A stretch of 64,000 bases of DNA, taken from NCBI RefSeq assembly GCF_004296935.1, contig NZ_SCVH01000042.1:1-64000 (forward strand). Reading direction: 5' to 3'. Under the pieces are notes generated by a model. It had not been told where the DNA came from. It searched no databases and saw only the letters and a program-made list of their open reading frames with translations. Shown here one piece after another: positions 52,917 through 62,137 of this stretch. Each line of letters starts with the position of its first letter. The stretch's first letter is position 1. This DNA is from Reyranella sp. Lineage in GTDB: Bacteria > Pseudomonadota > Alphaproteobacteria > Reyranellales > Reyranellaceae. Made by a program: the position numbers and the translations under genes.

Positions 52917-53972
52917 TTACGAAAGGCTGGCCTTTTCGATCACCTTGCGCATCACGGTGGGCAGCGCGCGCTCGTCGAGGAGATCGAGGGCGCACCAGGC
53001 GCTGCCGGGCAGCAGCCGGGCCAGGCGATCGGTCGTGGCGGTGGCGCGGGCGACGCGGAGCTCGAGATGGAAGTGTGTAAACGTGTGACGCACCAACCCG
53101 TCCAGGAGCGTCCAGCGCGCCGGCACGGGCGCGTCGGCCAGGGCATCGGCCGCCACGAACCTGCCCTCGCGCCACGGGCTCGACGGTACCTCGTCCATGC
53201 CACCCAAAAGCCCCTTGGTCGGCCGCTTGCGCAACAGGACGGCGCCGTCCTTGCGCGCCAGCACGAAGGCGAGGCCGCGGCGGGTCGGCTTCTCCGCCTT
53301 GGGCGCGCGTCGCGGCAGGGTCTCGGCGAGGCCGAGCTTTAGCGCCCGACAGCTCGGGCTGAGCGGGCAGATGACGCAGAGCGGCCTGCGCGGCGTGCAC
53401 ACCGTGGCGCCGAGATCCATCATCGCCTGGGCGTAGTCGCCGGCGCGCGCCTCGGGCACCAGCTCGGCGGCGCTGAGGTGGATTTCGATCTTGGCGTCGG
53501 GCAGCGGCGTCTCAATTGCGTAGAGGCGGGCGATCACGCGCTCGACATTGCCGTCGACCGCGGAGGCTTTGTGGTCGAAGGCGATCGAGCGGATGGCGGC
53601 GGCGGTGTAGGGCCCGATGCCGGGCAGCGCGCGCAAGCCCGCCTCATCCTCGGGGAAGCGGCCGCCGTGTTTGTCCGCCACGTCCTGGGCGCAGGCATGA
53701 AGATTGCGGGCGCGGGCGTAGTAGCCGAGGCCGGCCCAGGCCGAGAGCACCTCGTCCAGCGGGGCGGCGGCCAGCGCCTCGACGGTGGGCCAGCGCTCGA
53801 CGAAACGGCGGTAATAGTCGCCGACCGTGGCCACGGTGGTCTGCTGCAGCATGATCTCCGACAGCCACACGCGGTAGGGCTCGGTGCGCCGGCCGGCCGG
53901 CGCGCGCCACGGCAGGGTGCGACGATGTCGGTCGTACCAGGCAAGCAACCGCTGGGCGTGGGTCATGGTCAT
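52917..53972 (-). CDS. mutY: A/G-specific adenine glycosylase
   Basis: 351 residues. Catalytic Glu39 in WLSEIMLQQTTVATV and the Asp in SAVDGNVERVIARL near residue 139 are present, with the hairpin-helix LPGIGPYTAAAI. The [4Fe-4S] Cys are in CTPRRPLCVICPLSPSC near 193, and a Nudix-like C-terminal domain recognises 8-oxoguanine (RKRPTKGLLGGMDEVP). It removes adenine mispaired with 8-oxoG. It diverges from the DUF721-DsbA fusion gene, a neighbourhood common in alphaproteobacteria. Confidence 0.96.
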   Translation of the reverse strand: MTMTHAQRLLAWYDRHRRTLPWRAPAGRRTEPYRVWLSEIMLQQTTVATVGDYYRRFVERWPTVEALAAAPLDEVLSAWAGLGYYARARNLHACAQDVADKHGGRFPEDEAGLRALPGIGPYTAAAIRSIAFDHKASAVDGNVERVIARLYAIETPLPDAKIEIHLSAAELVPEARAGDYAQAMMDLGATVCTPRRPLCVICPLSPSCRALKLGLAETLPRRAPKAEKPTRRGLAFVLARKDGAVLLRKRPTKGLLGGMDEVPSSPWREGRFVAADALADAPVPARWTLLDGLVRHTFTHFHLELRVARATATTDRLARLLPGSAWCALDLLDERALPTVMRKVIEKASLS

Positions 53973-54018
53973 GTAAGAGGTCGTGGCCTACCATAAGGAA
54001 CGGAGTTTGAAAGGGTCC

Positions 54019-55104
54019 ATGCGGGAAAACGGTTTCCGCGCCATTGGCGGTCTTGCCCAGCGGCTCGCGTCCGGCATGGCGAAAGGCCGCGGCGCCTCGA
54101 TCGCGCGCTTGCGCGCCGAATGGTCGGCCATCGTCGGCCCCGACCTTGCGCGCACCACGCGCCCCGACGCTCTCCTGGCCGGCCGCGGCGCGCGCGGCAC
54201 TCATGTGGGTGTCCAGGGCGCCGGCAAGGTCTTGAGGCTGCGCGTCTCGGGCGCCGGCGCGCTGGAAGTCCAACACCAGACCGGCCAGGTCGTGGAGCGC
54301 GTGAATGCCTATTTCGGACACCGGATGATCGACGACATCCGCTTGGTCCAGGGCGCCATCCCCGGCCTCCCGGCGCCGCCGCCCATTGCCAAGCCCGATC
54401 CGGCGACTGTGACCCAGGTCGCCGCCCGGGCCGCGGCGGTGAAAGACCCCGAACTGCGGGCGGCGCTGACGCGGCTCGGTGCCCGCGTGGCGCTCAACCG
54501 GCGCGGTGTTCTGGCGGCCGCGCTGGGGGCCCTGTTCGTGGCCGACGACCTCCGTGCCCAGGAACTGTCCCGCGCCAAGCTGCTGGACCCGTTGCCCGGC
54601 GATCACATGCTGGGCAAGGCGGACGCGCCCAACACCTTGATCGGCTATTTCTCGTTCACCTGCCCGTACTGCGCCACCTTCTACATGGCCGCCTTGCCGA
54701 CGCTGCGGCGGGAATGGATCGACGCCGGCCGGCTCAGGCTGATCCACCGCCACTTTCCCTCGGATATCGTGGCCACGCGGGCCGCCCAGCTCGCCGAATG
54801 CGCCCCCCCGGACATGTTCTTCGCCCTCACCGAGGCGCTGTATCGCGGCCACATGGACTGGCTGACGGGAAGCGATCCCCTGGTCGATATGGTGAAGGTA
54901 TTGGCGCCGCAGGGCGTGACCCCGGCGTCGGCCGAGGCTTGCTACGGCAACGACCGCGCTTTGGACAAAGTCGTGTTCGATGTCCAGACCGGCCAGGCGC
55001 TGGGGGTGAGGTCGACCCCGACCCTGTACATCAACGAGGAAAACTACCTCAATCCGGGTGGGGCCGAGGCCATAACTGCAATTTTACGCCAAGTGGGGCG
55101 GTAA
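54019..55104 (+). CDS. DUF721 (DciA-like) domain fused to DsbA-like thioredoxin
   Basis: 361 residues from ATG 54019 with AAAGGG upstream. Residues 1-110 match DUF721: RAIGGLAQRLASGMAKG, LRAEWSAIVGPDLARTTRP and LRLRVSGAGALEVQHQTGQ. A linker leads at about 160 to ALNRRGVLAAALGALFV, which looks like a Tat- or Sec-type signal peptide, then a DsbA fold with active site FTCPYCATFY near 213 and cis-Pro RSTPTLYIN near 331. The two halves are usually separate genes. Here they read through in frame, with a possible internal GTG near 54487. Confidence 0.85.
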   Translation: MRENGFRAIGGLAQRLASGMAKGRGASIARLRAEWSAIVGPDLARTTRPDALLAGRGARGTHVGVQGAGKVLRLRVSGAGALEVQHQTGQVVERVNAYFGHRMIDDIRLVQGAIPGLPAPPPIAKPDPATVTQVAARAAAVKDPELRAALTRLGARVALNRRGVLAAALGALFVADDLRAQELSRAKLLDPLPGDHMLGKADAPNTLIGYFSFTCPYCATFYMAALPTLRREWIDAGRLRLIHRHFPSDIVATRAAQLAECAPPDMFFALTEALYRGHMDWLTGSDPLVDMVKVLAPQGVTPASAEACYGNDRALDKVVFDVQTGQALGVRSTPTLYINEENYLNPGGAEAITAILRQVGR

Positions 55105-55158
55105 TCGTTTGACTCCCCACAGGTGAAATTCCCAAGATGTAGTGGAGAGGAAGACGGA

Positions 55159-55818
55159 ATGCGGAATATCTTGATCGTCGCCGGCGGCGCCGTGGCGGTG
55201 GCTGCGATCGTGGCCGGCGTCTACTTCGGCACGCGCGCGCCCTCCCCGGGTCCGGCGCCGACGACCGTCGCGGCAACCCCGGACAAGGCCGCCCTGATGG
55301 CCGTCCTGCCGACCGACCATGTGCTGGGCGACCCCAAGGCGCCCGTCACCATCATAGAATATGCCTCGCTCACCTGCTCGCACTGCGCCCACTTCCACAC
55401 CCAGATCCTGCCCGATCTCAAGAAGAAGTGGATCGACACTGGCAAGGTGAAGCTCGTCTACCGCGACTTCCCGCTCGACCAGGTGGCGGTCAAGGCGGCC
55501 CAGATCGCCGAGTGCGCGGGCAAGGACAAATACTTCGGCGTGCTCGACATCATCTTCCGCGGCCAGCCGCAGTGGGCGACCGGCGCCGATCCGATCGCCG
55601 AACTCGCCAAGCCGCTGCGCATCGCGGGCCTCGGCGAGGCCGAGATCAAGGCCTGCCTCGCCAACGACGCCATGATGGGCGCCGTGCTCAACGACTATCG
55701 CAGCGGCGAGACGCTGGGCGTCAGCGCGACGCCGACATTGTTCATCGGCGGACAACTCTATCGCGGGTCGCGCTCTGTCGAGGATATCGACGGCGTGCTC
55801 GCCAAACTCGTCAAATAA
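55159..55818 (+). CDS. DsbA-family thiol oxidoreductase
   Basis: 219 residues from ATG 55159. An N-terminal membrane anchor or signal (residues 3-25) is followed by a Pro-rich linker and a thioredoxin fold with active site LTCSHCAHFH near residue 74 (CSHC) and SATPTLFIGG near 190. Family members oxidise or carry disulfides in the periplasm. It resembles the DsbA half of the upstream fusion, so the pair may come from tandem duplication. It is 54 bases after the fusion gene and 23 bases before smc. Confidence 0.93.
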   Translation: MRNILIVAGGAVAVAAIVAGVYFGTRAPSPGPAPTTVAATPDKAALMAVLPTDHVLGDPKAPVTIIEYASLTCSHCAHFHTQILPDLKKKWIDTGKVKLVYRDFPLDQVAVKAAQIAECAGKDKYFGVLDIIFRGQPQWATGADPIAELAKPLRIAGLGEAEIKACLANDAMMGAVLNDYRSGETLGVSATPTLFIGGQLYRGSRSVEDIDGVLAKLVK

Positions 55819-55841
55819 GTAACCAGACAGGCGTGGTGTAG

Positions 55842-58800
55842 ATGGTCCAGTTCGACAAGCTCCGGCTCTCCGGCTTCAAGTCCTTCGTCGATCCGACGGA
55901 GCTCGCCATCGAGTCCGGCATGACCGGCATCGTCGGCCCCAACGGCTGCGGCAAGTCGAACCTGGTCGAGGCGCTGAAGTGGGTGATGGGCGAGACCTCG
56001 GCCAAGCAGATGCGCGGCAGCGAGATGGAGGACGTGATCTTCGCCGGCGCCGGCACGCGGCCGGCGCGCAACATCGCCGAGGTGATGCTGTCGCTCGACA
56101 ACAAGACCCGCACGGCGCCCGCCATGGTGAACGACACCGACCAGCTCGACGTCGTGCGCCGCATCGAGCGCGGCCATGGTTCGGCCTATTCGGTGAACGG
56201 TCGCGAGATTCGCGCCCGCGACGTGCAGACGTTGTTTGCCGATGCGGCGACGGGCTCGCGCTCGACCGCGATGGTGAGCCAGGGCCGCATCGGCTCGCTG
56301 ATCAACGCCAAGCCGGCCGACCGCCGCACCATCATCGACGAGGCTGCCGGCATCACCGGCCTCTACGCCCGCCGCCATGAAGCCGAGCTCCGTCTGCGCG
56401 CCGCCGAGACGAACCTGGCGCGCGTGCAGGACGTCCTTGTCGCGCTGGAGGAACAGCACAAGGGCCTGAAGCGCCAGGCGCGCCAGGCCAGCCGCTACCG
56501 CAATCTCTCCGACCATATCCGCCGCGCCGAAGCGGCGGTGCTGGCGCTGAAGCTCGCCACCGCCGAAAGCGATCTCGCGAGCTCAGGCGAGCGCCTGCGC
56601 GAAGCCGAAGCCCTGGTCGCCGACCTCACGCGTCTGGTGGGCCTTGCCACCACGGCACAGGCCGAGGCCGCGACCTCGCTGCCGCCGCTGCGCAACGATG
56701 AAGCCGCGGCGGCGGCGGCCCTGCAGCGTCTGCGCGTGGCGCACGATGCGCTCACCGCCGAAGCCGAACGGGTCGCCCAGGCCCAGGAGGAGGCGGAGAC
56801 CCGCCTGCGCCAGACCGACTCCGACCTCGAGCGCGAGCGCGGCCGCAAGGGCGATGCCGAAGCAGCGACCGCCGATCTCGACGGCCAGCGCGGCCGCCTG
56901 GAGCAGGAACAGGTGGGCGAGGAAGACCGCGCCGCCGCGGCCCTGCAGGCCCGCGACGTCGCGCAGAACGATACCGCCACGGCCGAGGCCGAGCACGACC
57001 GCCTGACCGGCCAGATCGCCGATGACGAGGCGCTGCGCCAGAGCGTTGGCCGCGAGATCGCCGAACTGCAGGAGCGCCTGCGCCGGATGGCCGTCCGCTG
57101 CGAGGAGGTCGCGGCCCAGCGCCGCCAGGTCGAGACCGAGCTCGCGGACTTGCCGGCACTGGCCGAAGTGGAAACCGCGCTCGATGCCGCGCGGGCGGCC
57201 TTCGAGGCCGCACGGCGCGAGGGCCAGGAGGCGATCGAGAATGCCCGCGAGGCCGCGCGCTACGAATCGGACGCCGCACGTCTGGCCGTGGCCAAGGCCG
57301 AGGCCGAGCGCATCGACATGGAGCGCGCCCGTGCCGCCGAGCGCCAGGCCGCCGAGACGAGCCACGCCGCCGCCGCCGAGATCGCGCAGAAGACCAATGC
57401 GCGCCTCACCAAGCTGCGTGCCGAGGAAGCAGGCGTTGCCGCGGCGTTGAAGTCGGCAGCCGACTCACTCTGGCCGCCGCTGCTCGATGCGCTCACTGTC
57501 GATCCCGGCTTTGAAAAGGCCCTGGGTGCCGCGTTCGGTGACGAACTCGAAGCCTCGTCCGATCGCGGCGCGCCGGTTCACTGGCTGCCGCTCGAGCCGC
57601 TCGCCGACGCGCCGGCTCTGCCGGAAGGTGCCACGCCGCTCGGTGCCCATGTGAAGGCGCTGCCGGAACTGGCGCGCCGCATCGCCTTCATCGGCCTCGT
57701 CGCCGACGATGCCACCGGCGAGGCGCTGCAATCGACGCTGAAGCCCGGTCAGCAGCTCGTCACAAGCGAGGGCGCGGTGTGGCGCTGGGACGGCTACACG
57801 ATGCGCGCCGGTGCGCCGTCGAGCGCCGCCGTGCGCCTCAGCCAGCGCAACCGCCTGGCCGAGATCCGCCAGCAGATCGACGCCGTCGCGATCGAACAGG
57901 CGGCCGAACAGGCCCGCGTCGATGCCGAAGCGGGCTGGCTTGCCGCCGCCCGCGGAGCCGAGCGGACCTGCGTCGAGCAGGCGCGCCAGCACGAACGCAA
58001 CGTGGCCGAGGCTGCGCGCCGTAAGACCGAGGATGCCGGTGAAGCGACCCGGACGGCGGAACGCGCCGCCCAGACCGCTATCGTCGCCGCCGAGCGGGCT
58101 GCGGCCACAGCGCGCGATCGCCATACCGAGGTGGCGCGCCGCACCGACCAGCTCCGCACGCGCCTCGCCGGCATTGAGCAGGCGCAGCTCGAGATCGCGG
58201 GCGACATCGCCGACGCCGAGATGCGTCGCACCTTCCGCGAGGCCCGGCTGTCGGCGATTTCCGACACCCAGGCCGACCGGGTTGCCGCCGGTGCGCTCCG
58301 CGTGCGCATCGCCGAACTGCGGGCCGCCCTGGTCGAGGCCGAAGGCACCTGCGACCGTCTCGCCCGCGAAACAGCGATGAGGATCGAGCGTCTCGGCCAG
58401 ATCGCCCAGGAACATGCCGGCTGGAGCAAGCGCCTGGCCGATGCCGATGGCCAGATCCTCGAACTCGATGCCCGCCGCGAGCAGATCGCCGGCGCCATCG
58501 CCGAGCTCGAAGCGAGGCCCGCCGAGATCGAGACCAAGCGCGAAGCGCTGGGCGAGGAAATCGCCAAGGCCGAGGTCAACCGCCAGCAGGCGGCCGACCG
58601 GCTGGCCGTGGGCGAGACAAGGCTGGGCGAGGCCGACAAGGCCTTGCGCCAGGCCGAAGGCGAACTGGCGGGCGCACGCGAAAGCCGGGTGCGGCGCGAG
58701 GGCCAGGTCGAACAGGCGACCAAGGACCGCGAGGCCGTGGTCGAGCGCATCGTCGAGCGGTTGCGCTGCGAGCCCGACGGCGTGCTGGCGCTGGCCGAAG

Positions 58801-59498
58801 TCCAGTCGCTGGAGGAACTGCCGGAGATCGACAAGGCCGAACACCGCCTCGAACGGCTGGTCCACGAGCGCGAGACCATGGGTGCGGTCAATCTGCGGGC
58901 CGAGGAGGAAGCCAACGAACTGGAACAGCAGATCACTGGCATGACTTCCGAGCGCGACGACCTGGTCGCCGCCATCGGCCGGCTGCGCCAGGGCATCCAG
59001 AGCCTCAACCGCGAAGGCCGCGAGCGTTTCCTCGTCGCCTTCGAGCAGGTGAGCGGCCACTTCCAGCAGCTCTTCACCAAGCTGTTCGGCGGCGGCAAGG
59101 CGGAACTCCGCCTCACCGAGTCGGAAGATCCGCTCGAGGCCGGCCTCGAAATCCATGCGAGCCCGCCGGGCAAGAAGCTGCAGGTGATGTCGCTGCTGTC
59201 CGGTGGCGAACAGGCTTTGACCGCTCTGTCGCTGTTGTTCGCGGTGTTCATGACCAACCCGGCGCCGATCTGCGTGCTGGACGAGGTCGATGCACCGCTG
59301 GACGATCTCAACGTGGAACGCTTCTGTGCCCTGGTGCAGGAAATCGCCGGCCGCACCGACACGCGTTTCCTGATCATCACCCATCATCGCGTCACCATGG
59401 CGCGCATGGACCGGCTCTACGGCGTGACCATGTCGGAGCAGGGTGTGTCCCAGCTCGTCTCGGTCAACCTGCAGGAAGCCGACCGGATGGTTGCCTGA
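55842..59498 (+). CDS. smc: Chromosome segregation protein SMC
   Basis: 1218 residues. Walker A GPNGCGKSN is at residue 32; the N-terminal head ends near 170. Long coiled coils rich in Ala, Glu and Arg flank a hinge at about 545-650 (PGFEKALGAAFGDE). The C-terminal head has LLSGGEQALTALSLLF and the Walker B ICVLDEVDAPLDD. It dimerises and, with ScpA/B, compacts and segregates chromosomes; neither scp gene is in the window. The long Ala-rich arms are typical of GC-rich alphaproteobacteria. Confidence 0.97.
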   Translation: MVQFDKLRLSGFKSFVDPTELAIESGMTGIVGPNGCGKSNLVEALKWVMGETSAKQMRGSEMEDVIFAGAGTRPARNIAEVMLSLDNKTRTAPAMVNDTDQLDVVRRIERGHGSAYSVNGREIRARDVQTLFADAATGSRSTAMVSQGRIGSLINAKPADRRTIIDEAAGITGLYARRHEAELRLRAAETNLARVQDVLVALEEQHKGLKRQARQASRYRNLSDHIRRAEAAVLALKLATAESDLASSGERLREAEALVADLTRLVGLATTAQAEAATSLPPLRNDEAAAAAALQRLRVAHDALTAEAERVAQAQEEAETRLRQTDSDLERERGRKGDAEAATADLDGQRGRLEQEQVGEEDRAAAALQARDVAQNDTATAEAEHDRLTGQIADDEALRQSVGREIAELQERLRRMAVRCEEVAAQRRQVETELADLPALAEVETALDAARAAFEAARREGQEAIENAREAARYESDAARLAVAKAEAERIDMERARAAERQAAETSHAAAAEIAQKTNARLTKLRAEEAGVAAALKSAADSLWPPLLDALTVDPGFEKALGAAFGDELEASSDRGAPVHWLPLEPLADAPALPEGATPLGAHVKALPELARRIAFIGLVADDATGEALQSTLKPGQQLVTSEGAVWRWDGYTMRAGAPSSAAVRLSQRNRLAEIRQQIDAVAIEQAAEQARVDAEAGWLAAARGAERTCVEQARQHERNVAEAARRKTEDAGEATRTAERAAQTAIVAAERAAATARDRHTEVARRTDQLRTRLAGIEQAQLEIAGDIADAEMRRTFREARLSAISDTQADRVAAGALRVRIAELRAALVEAEGTCDRLARETAMRIERLGQIAQEHAGWSKRLADADGQILELDARREQIAGAIAELEARPAEIETKREALGEEIAKAEVNRQQAADRLAVGETRLGEADKALRQAEGELAGARESRVRREGQVEQATKDREAVVERIVERLRCEPDGVLALAEVQSLEELPEIDKAEHRLERLVHERETMGAVNLRAEEEANELEQQITGMTSERDDLVAAIGRLRQGIQSLNREGRERFLVAFEQVSGHFQQLFTKLFGGGKAELRLTESEDPLEAGLEIHASPPGKKLQVMSLLSGGEQALTALSLLFAVFMTNPAPICVLDEVDAPLDDLNVERFCALVQEIAGRTDTRFLIITHHRVTMARMDRLYGVTMSEQGVSQLVSVNLQEADRMVA

Positions 59499-59538
59499 GT
59501 TCCATAAGCAACAAGACTTCTTCCTCTCAAATCGACTT

Positions 59539-59566
59539 GGGCGCCGGCTTGGCCTAGCTGGCGCCC
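59539..59566 (+). terminator. Probable terminator of smc
   Basis: A 10-bp stem with one G-U pair (GGGCGCCGGC / GCTGGCGCCC, 8-base loop) followed by TTCTCTTT, 41 bases after the smc stop. Confidence 0.65.
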
Positions 59567-59601
59567 TTCTCTTTGGAAGGGCGGGGATGTAGTGTTCGGG
59601 C

Positions 59602-60801
59602 ATGCCCGATGCCTTGTCTTCCAACGTCATTGACGTGATCGAACTGACGCGTGCGCTGGTGCGCTGCGAGAGCGTGACACCGCGCGAGGCCGGCGCGCTC
59701 GACCTGCTCGAACGTACCCTGTCGCCGCTCGGCTTCCGCTGCGAGCGCATGGACTTCACCCAGGCCGGGACCGACGACGTCGCCAACCTCTATGCCCGCA
59801 TCGGCCAGGCTAGGGAGGCGAACGGCCGCCATTTCTGCTTCGCGGGCCACTCCGACGTCGTGCCGGTGGGCGATCTCTCGTCGTGGACCATCGGCCCCTT
59901 CGCGGCCGAGCTTTCGGGCGGCTATCTGTTCGGCCGCGGCGCTGCCGACATGAAGGGTGCGATTGCGGCGTTTACCGAGGCGGTGTCGCATTTCGTTGCA
60001 AAGCGCGGGCGCGACTTCGGCGGCGCGATCAGTCTCTTGATCACCGGCGACGAGGAAGGGCCGGCGGTCAACGGCACGGCCAAGATGCTGAAGCGGCTGG
60101 CCGACCGCGGCGAAAAGATCGATGTTTGCGTGGTCGGCGAACCGACCAGCTCCAAGCGCTTCGGCGACATGATCAAGATCGGCCGGCGTGGCAGTATGAC
60201 GGTCGATCTCACGGTGCGCGGCGTGCAGGGCCATGTCGGCTATCCCGAGAGGCTCGACAACCCGCTGCATCGGCTCTCGGCGATGATCGAGGCGCTGGTG
60301 CGCGAACCGATCGACCGCGGCAGCAAGCATTTCCAGCCGACTTCGCTCCAGTTCACCACCATCGACGTCGGCAACAAGGCGACCAATATTGCGCCCGGGA
60401 CCGTGCACGCGCGCTTCAACACGCGATTCAACGATCTGTGGACCTCGAAGACCCTGCTGGCGCATCTGCAGGAGCGCATCGATCGCGCCAGCGCCAGGAT
60501 CGGCGGCAACGGCATCGTCGAATACAAGGTCGAGGTCTCGGGCGAGTCCTTCTACACGCCGCCGGGACCGTTGAGCGACCTTGTTGCCGGTGCGATCCGC
60601 GATGTGACCGGCGTCGAAGCGGAACTCTCGACGACGGGTGGCACGTCGGATGCGCGCTTCATCCGTGCCTATTGCCCGGTCATCGAATTCGGGCTGATCG
60701 GCGAGAGCATGCACAAGGTCGACGAGAAGAGCGCGGTCGCCGACCTCAAGACGCTCGCCCGCGTCTACGAGACGGTGCTCGACCGTTTCTTCACGGCCTG
60801 A
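59602..60801 (+). CDS. dapE: Succinyl-diaminopimelate desuccinylase
   Basis: 399 residues. M20-family zinc peptidase features: FAGHSDVVPVGD near residue 79, GRGAADMKGAIAAF near 113 with the bridging Asp, and the catalytic Glu in TGDEEGPAVNG near 150, plus GEPTSSKRFGDMIKIGRRG near 184. GGTSDARF near 352 is typical of DapE. It removes succinate from N-succinyl-LL-diaminopimelate in lysine and cell-wall synthesis. A membrane protein gene follows 9 bases later. Confidence 0.95.
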   Translation: MPDALSSNVIDVIELTRALVRCESVTPREAGALDLLERTLSPLGFRCERMDFTQAGTDDVANLYARIGQAREANGRHFCFAGHSDVVPVGDLSSWTIGPFAAELSGGYLFGRGAADMKGAIAAFTEAVSHFVAKRGRDFGGAISLLITGDEEGPAVNGTAKMLKRLADRGEKIDVCVVGEPTSSKRFGDMIKIGRRGSMTVDLTVRGVQGHVGYPERLDNPLHRLSAMIEALVREPIDRGSKHFQPTSLQFTTIDVGNKATNIAPGTVHARFNTRFNDLWTSKTLLAHLQERIDRASARIGGNGIVEYKVEVSGESFYTPPGPLSDLVAGAIRDVTGVEAELSTTGGTSDARFIRAYCPVIEFGLIGESMHKVDEKSAVADLKTLARVYETVLDRFFTA

Positions 60802-60810
60802 AGGCCGGCC

Positions 60811-61395
60811 ATGTTCAGCGCTGCCGAGATCGCCCGCGGCGTGCAGGGTGCGCTGGCCTTCCTGTGGCGCGACCCCAGGGCACCGAGCTATTTCGACAAC
60901 ACGACTGAAGCCTGCCTGCGGTCATTCCGCCTCATGCTGCTCGTCGCGCCGCTCCACATCATCCTCCTGCTTGTCCGCTACTCCGACGTCACGGTGACGG
61001 CCGACGAGATGGAGATCTTCGTCGTCGAGACGTTTAGCTATGTCGTCGAATGGCTGCTGTTCCCGGTGGTCTTCCACGAAATTGCCCGCCGCCAGGGCTG
61101 GCTCGACCGCTACGCCCGCTACATCGGGGCGCTCAACTGGATCAACCTGCCGGGCATGGCCCTGGCGGCGGTCTTCGTGCCACTCGCCCACCTGGCGCCG
61201 AACGCGATCGGCGACCTGGTCAGCATCATCCTGCAGGGGCTCTTCTTTTACTGGTTCCTCGTGACCACGCGACAGGTGCTGGGCGGCGGCTGGCTGCTCT
61301 CGGCGATGCTGCTGATCGTGAGCTGGGTGCCGCTGGCCTTCATCTCATTCCTCGTCGCTCGCTACCTCGGCGTCGTGGCTGTCGCCGGCGCCTAG
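60811..61395 (+). CDS. Multi-span membrane protein, unknown
   Basis: 194 residues with about five hydrophobic segments: LMLLVAPLHIILLLV near residue 42, a region around FSYVVEWLLFPVVFHEIA, LPGMALAAVFVPLAHLAP, LQGLFFYWFLVTTRQVL and the C-terminal LLIVSWVPLAFISFLVARYLG. The N-terminus has RDPRAPSYFDNTTEA. Family not recognised. It is 9 bases after dapE and probably cotranscribed. Its 3' end overlaps truA by 51 bases, tail to tail. Confidence 0.75.
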   Translation: MFSAAEIARGVQGALAFLWRDPRAPSYFDNTTEACLRSFRLMLLVAPLHIILLLVRYSDVTVTADEMEIFVVETFSYVVEWLLFPVVFHEIARRQGWLDRYARYIGALNWINLPGMALAAVFVPLAHLAPNAIGDLVSIILQGLFFYWFLVTTRQVLGGGWLLSAMLLIVSWVPLAFISFLVARYLGVVAVAGA

Positions 61396-62133
61396 GTCGT
61401 AGCGCACTTCCATCAGGCAGAGGCCCTGCGGCGGCGCGGTCGGGCCGCCACGGGTGCGGTCGCAGGCGGCCAGCGCCTCCTCGACGTCCTGCCGGGACCA
61501 TTGGCCGCGACCGACAAGCCGGAGCGTTCCGACGAGGATGCGTACCTGGTTGTGCAGGAACGAACGTGCGCCGACGTCGATGCAGATTTCCGAGCTGTCG
61601 CGTCCGACGCGGAGCAGGTCGAGTGTCTTGACCGACGATGGCGCCTGGCAAGCCGTCGAGCGGAAGCTGTTGAAGTCGTGATGGCCTTGCAGCACCGAAG
61701 CCGCGTCGATCATGGCATCCACATCGAGCCGCGCCGGCACATGCCAGACATGGCCGCGGTCGAGGGTGGGCGGCGCTCGCCTGTTGAGGATGCGGTAGCG
61801 ATAGCGCCGCCACGTCGCCGAAAAGCGCGCGTGGAACTTCGCCGGTGCAATCTCGACCGAGGGCAGCGCGATCGGGTTGGGTTTTAGATGGAAGTTCAGC
61901 GCGGCCTGCACCTTGTCGGCGGCCATCTCGCTCGCGAGATCGAAATGGGCGACCTGGCCCAGCGCGTGGACGCCGGAATCGGTCCGGCCCGCGCCCTGCA
62001 CAGCCACGCGCTCGCCACTCATGGCGAATATCGCGTCTTCCAGCAGGGCCTGGACCGTCGGACCGTTGGGCTGGCGCTGCCAGCCGACGAAAGGGCCGCC
62101 ATCGTATTCGACGATGAGCTTGTAGCGTGGCAC
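61345..62133 (-). CDS. truA: tRNA pseudouridine synthase A
   Basis: 262 residues from GTG 62133 (VPRYKLIVEYDG), four bases after the fmt stop. The longer open frame would run back into fmt, so this start is preferred. The catalytic Asp is in GAGRTDSGVHALGQ near residue 55; RFSATWRRYRYRI near 105 and RSFLHNQVRILVGTLR near 198 are family motifs. It makes pseudouridine at tRNA positions 38-40. It follows fmt, a common pairing. Its C-terminus overlaps the convergent membrane gene by 51 bases. Confidence 0.95.
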   Translation of the reverse strand: MPRYKLIVEYDGGPFVGWQRQPNGPTVQALLEDAIFAMSGERVAVQGAGRTDSGVHALGQVAHFDLASEMAADKVQAALNFHLKPNPIALPSVEIAPAKFHARFSATWRRYRYRILNRRAPPTLDRGHVWHVPARLDVDAMIDAASVLQGHHDFNSFRSTACQAPSSVKTLDLLRVGRDSSEICIDVGARSFLHNQVRILVGTLRLVGRGQWSRQDVEEALAACDRTRGGPTAPPQGLCLMEVRYDLGAGDSHDAEVASDEE

Positions 62134-62137
62134 GGCG

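Noticed and set aside
55842-59498. CRISPR-like or tandem repeat pattern within smc
   Set aside because: The repeated look comes from Ala/Glu/Arg codons of the coiled coils; no exact spaced repeats were seen.
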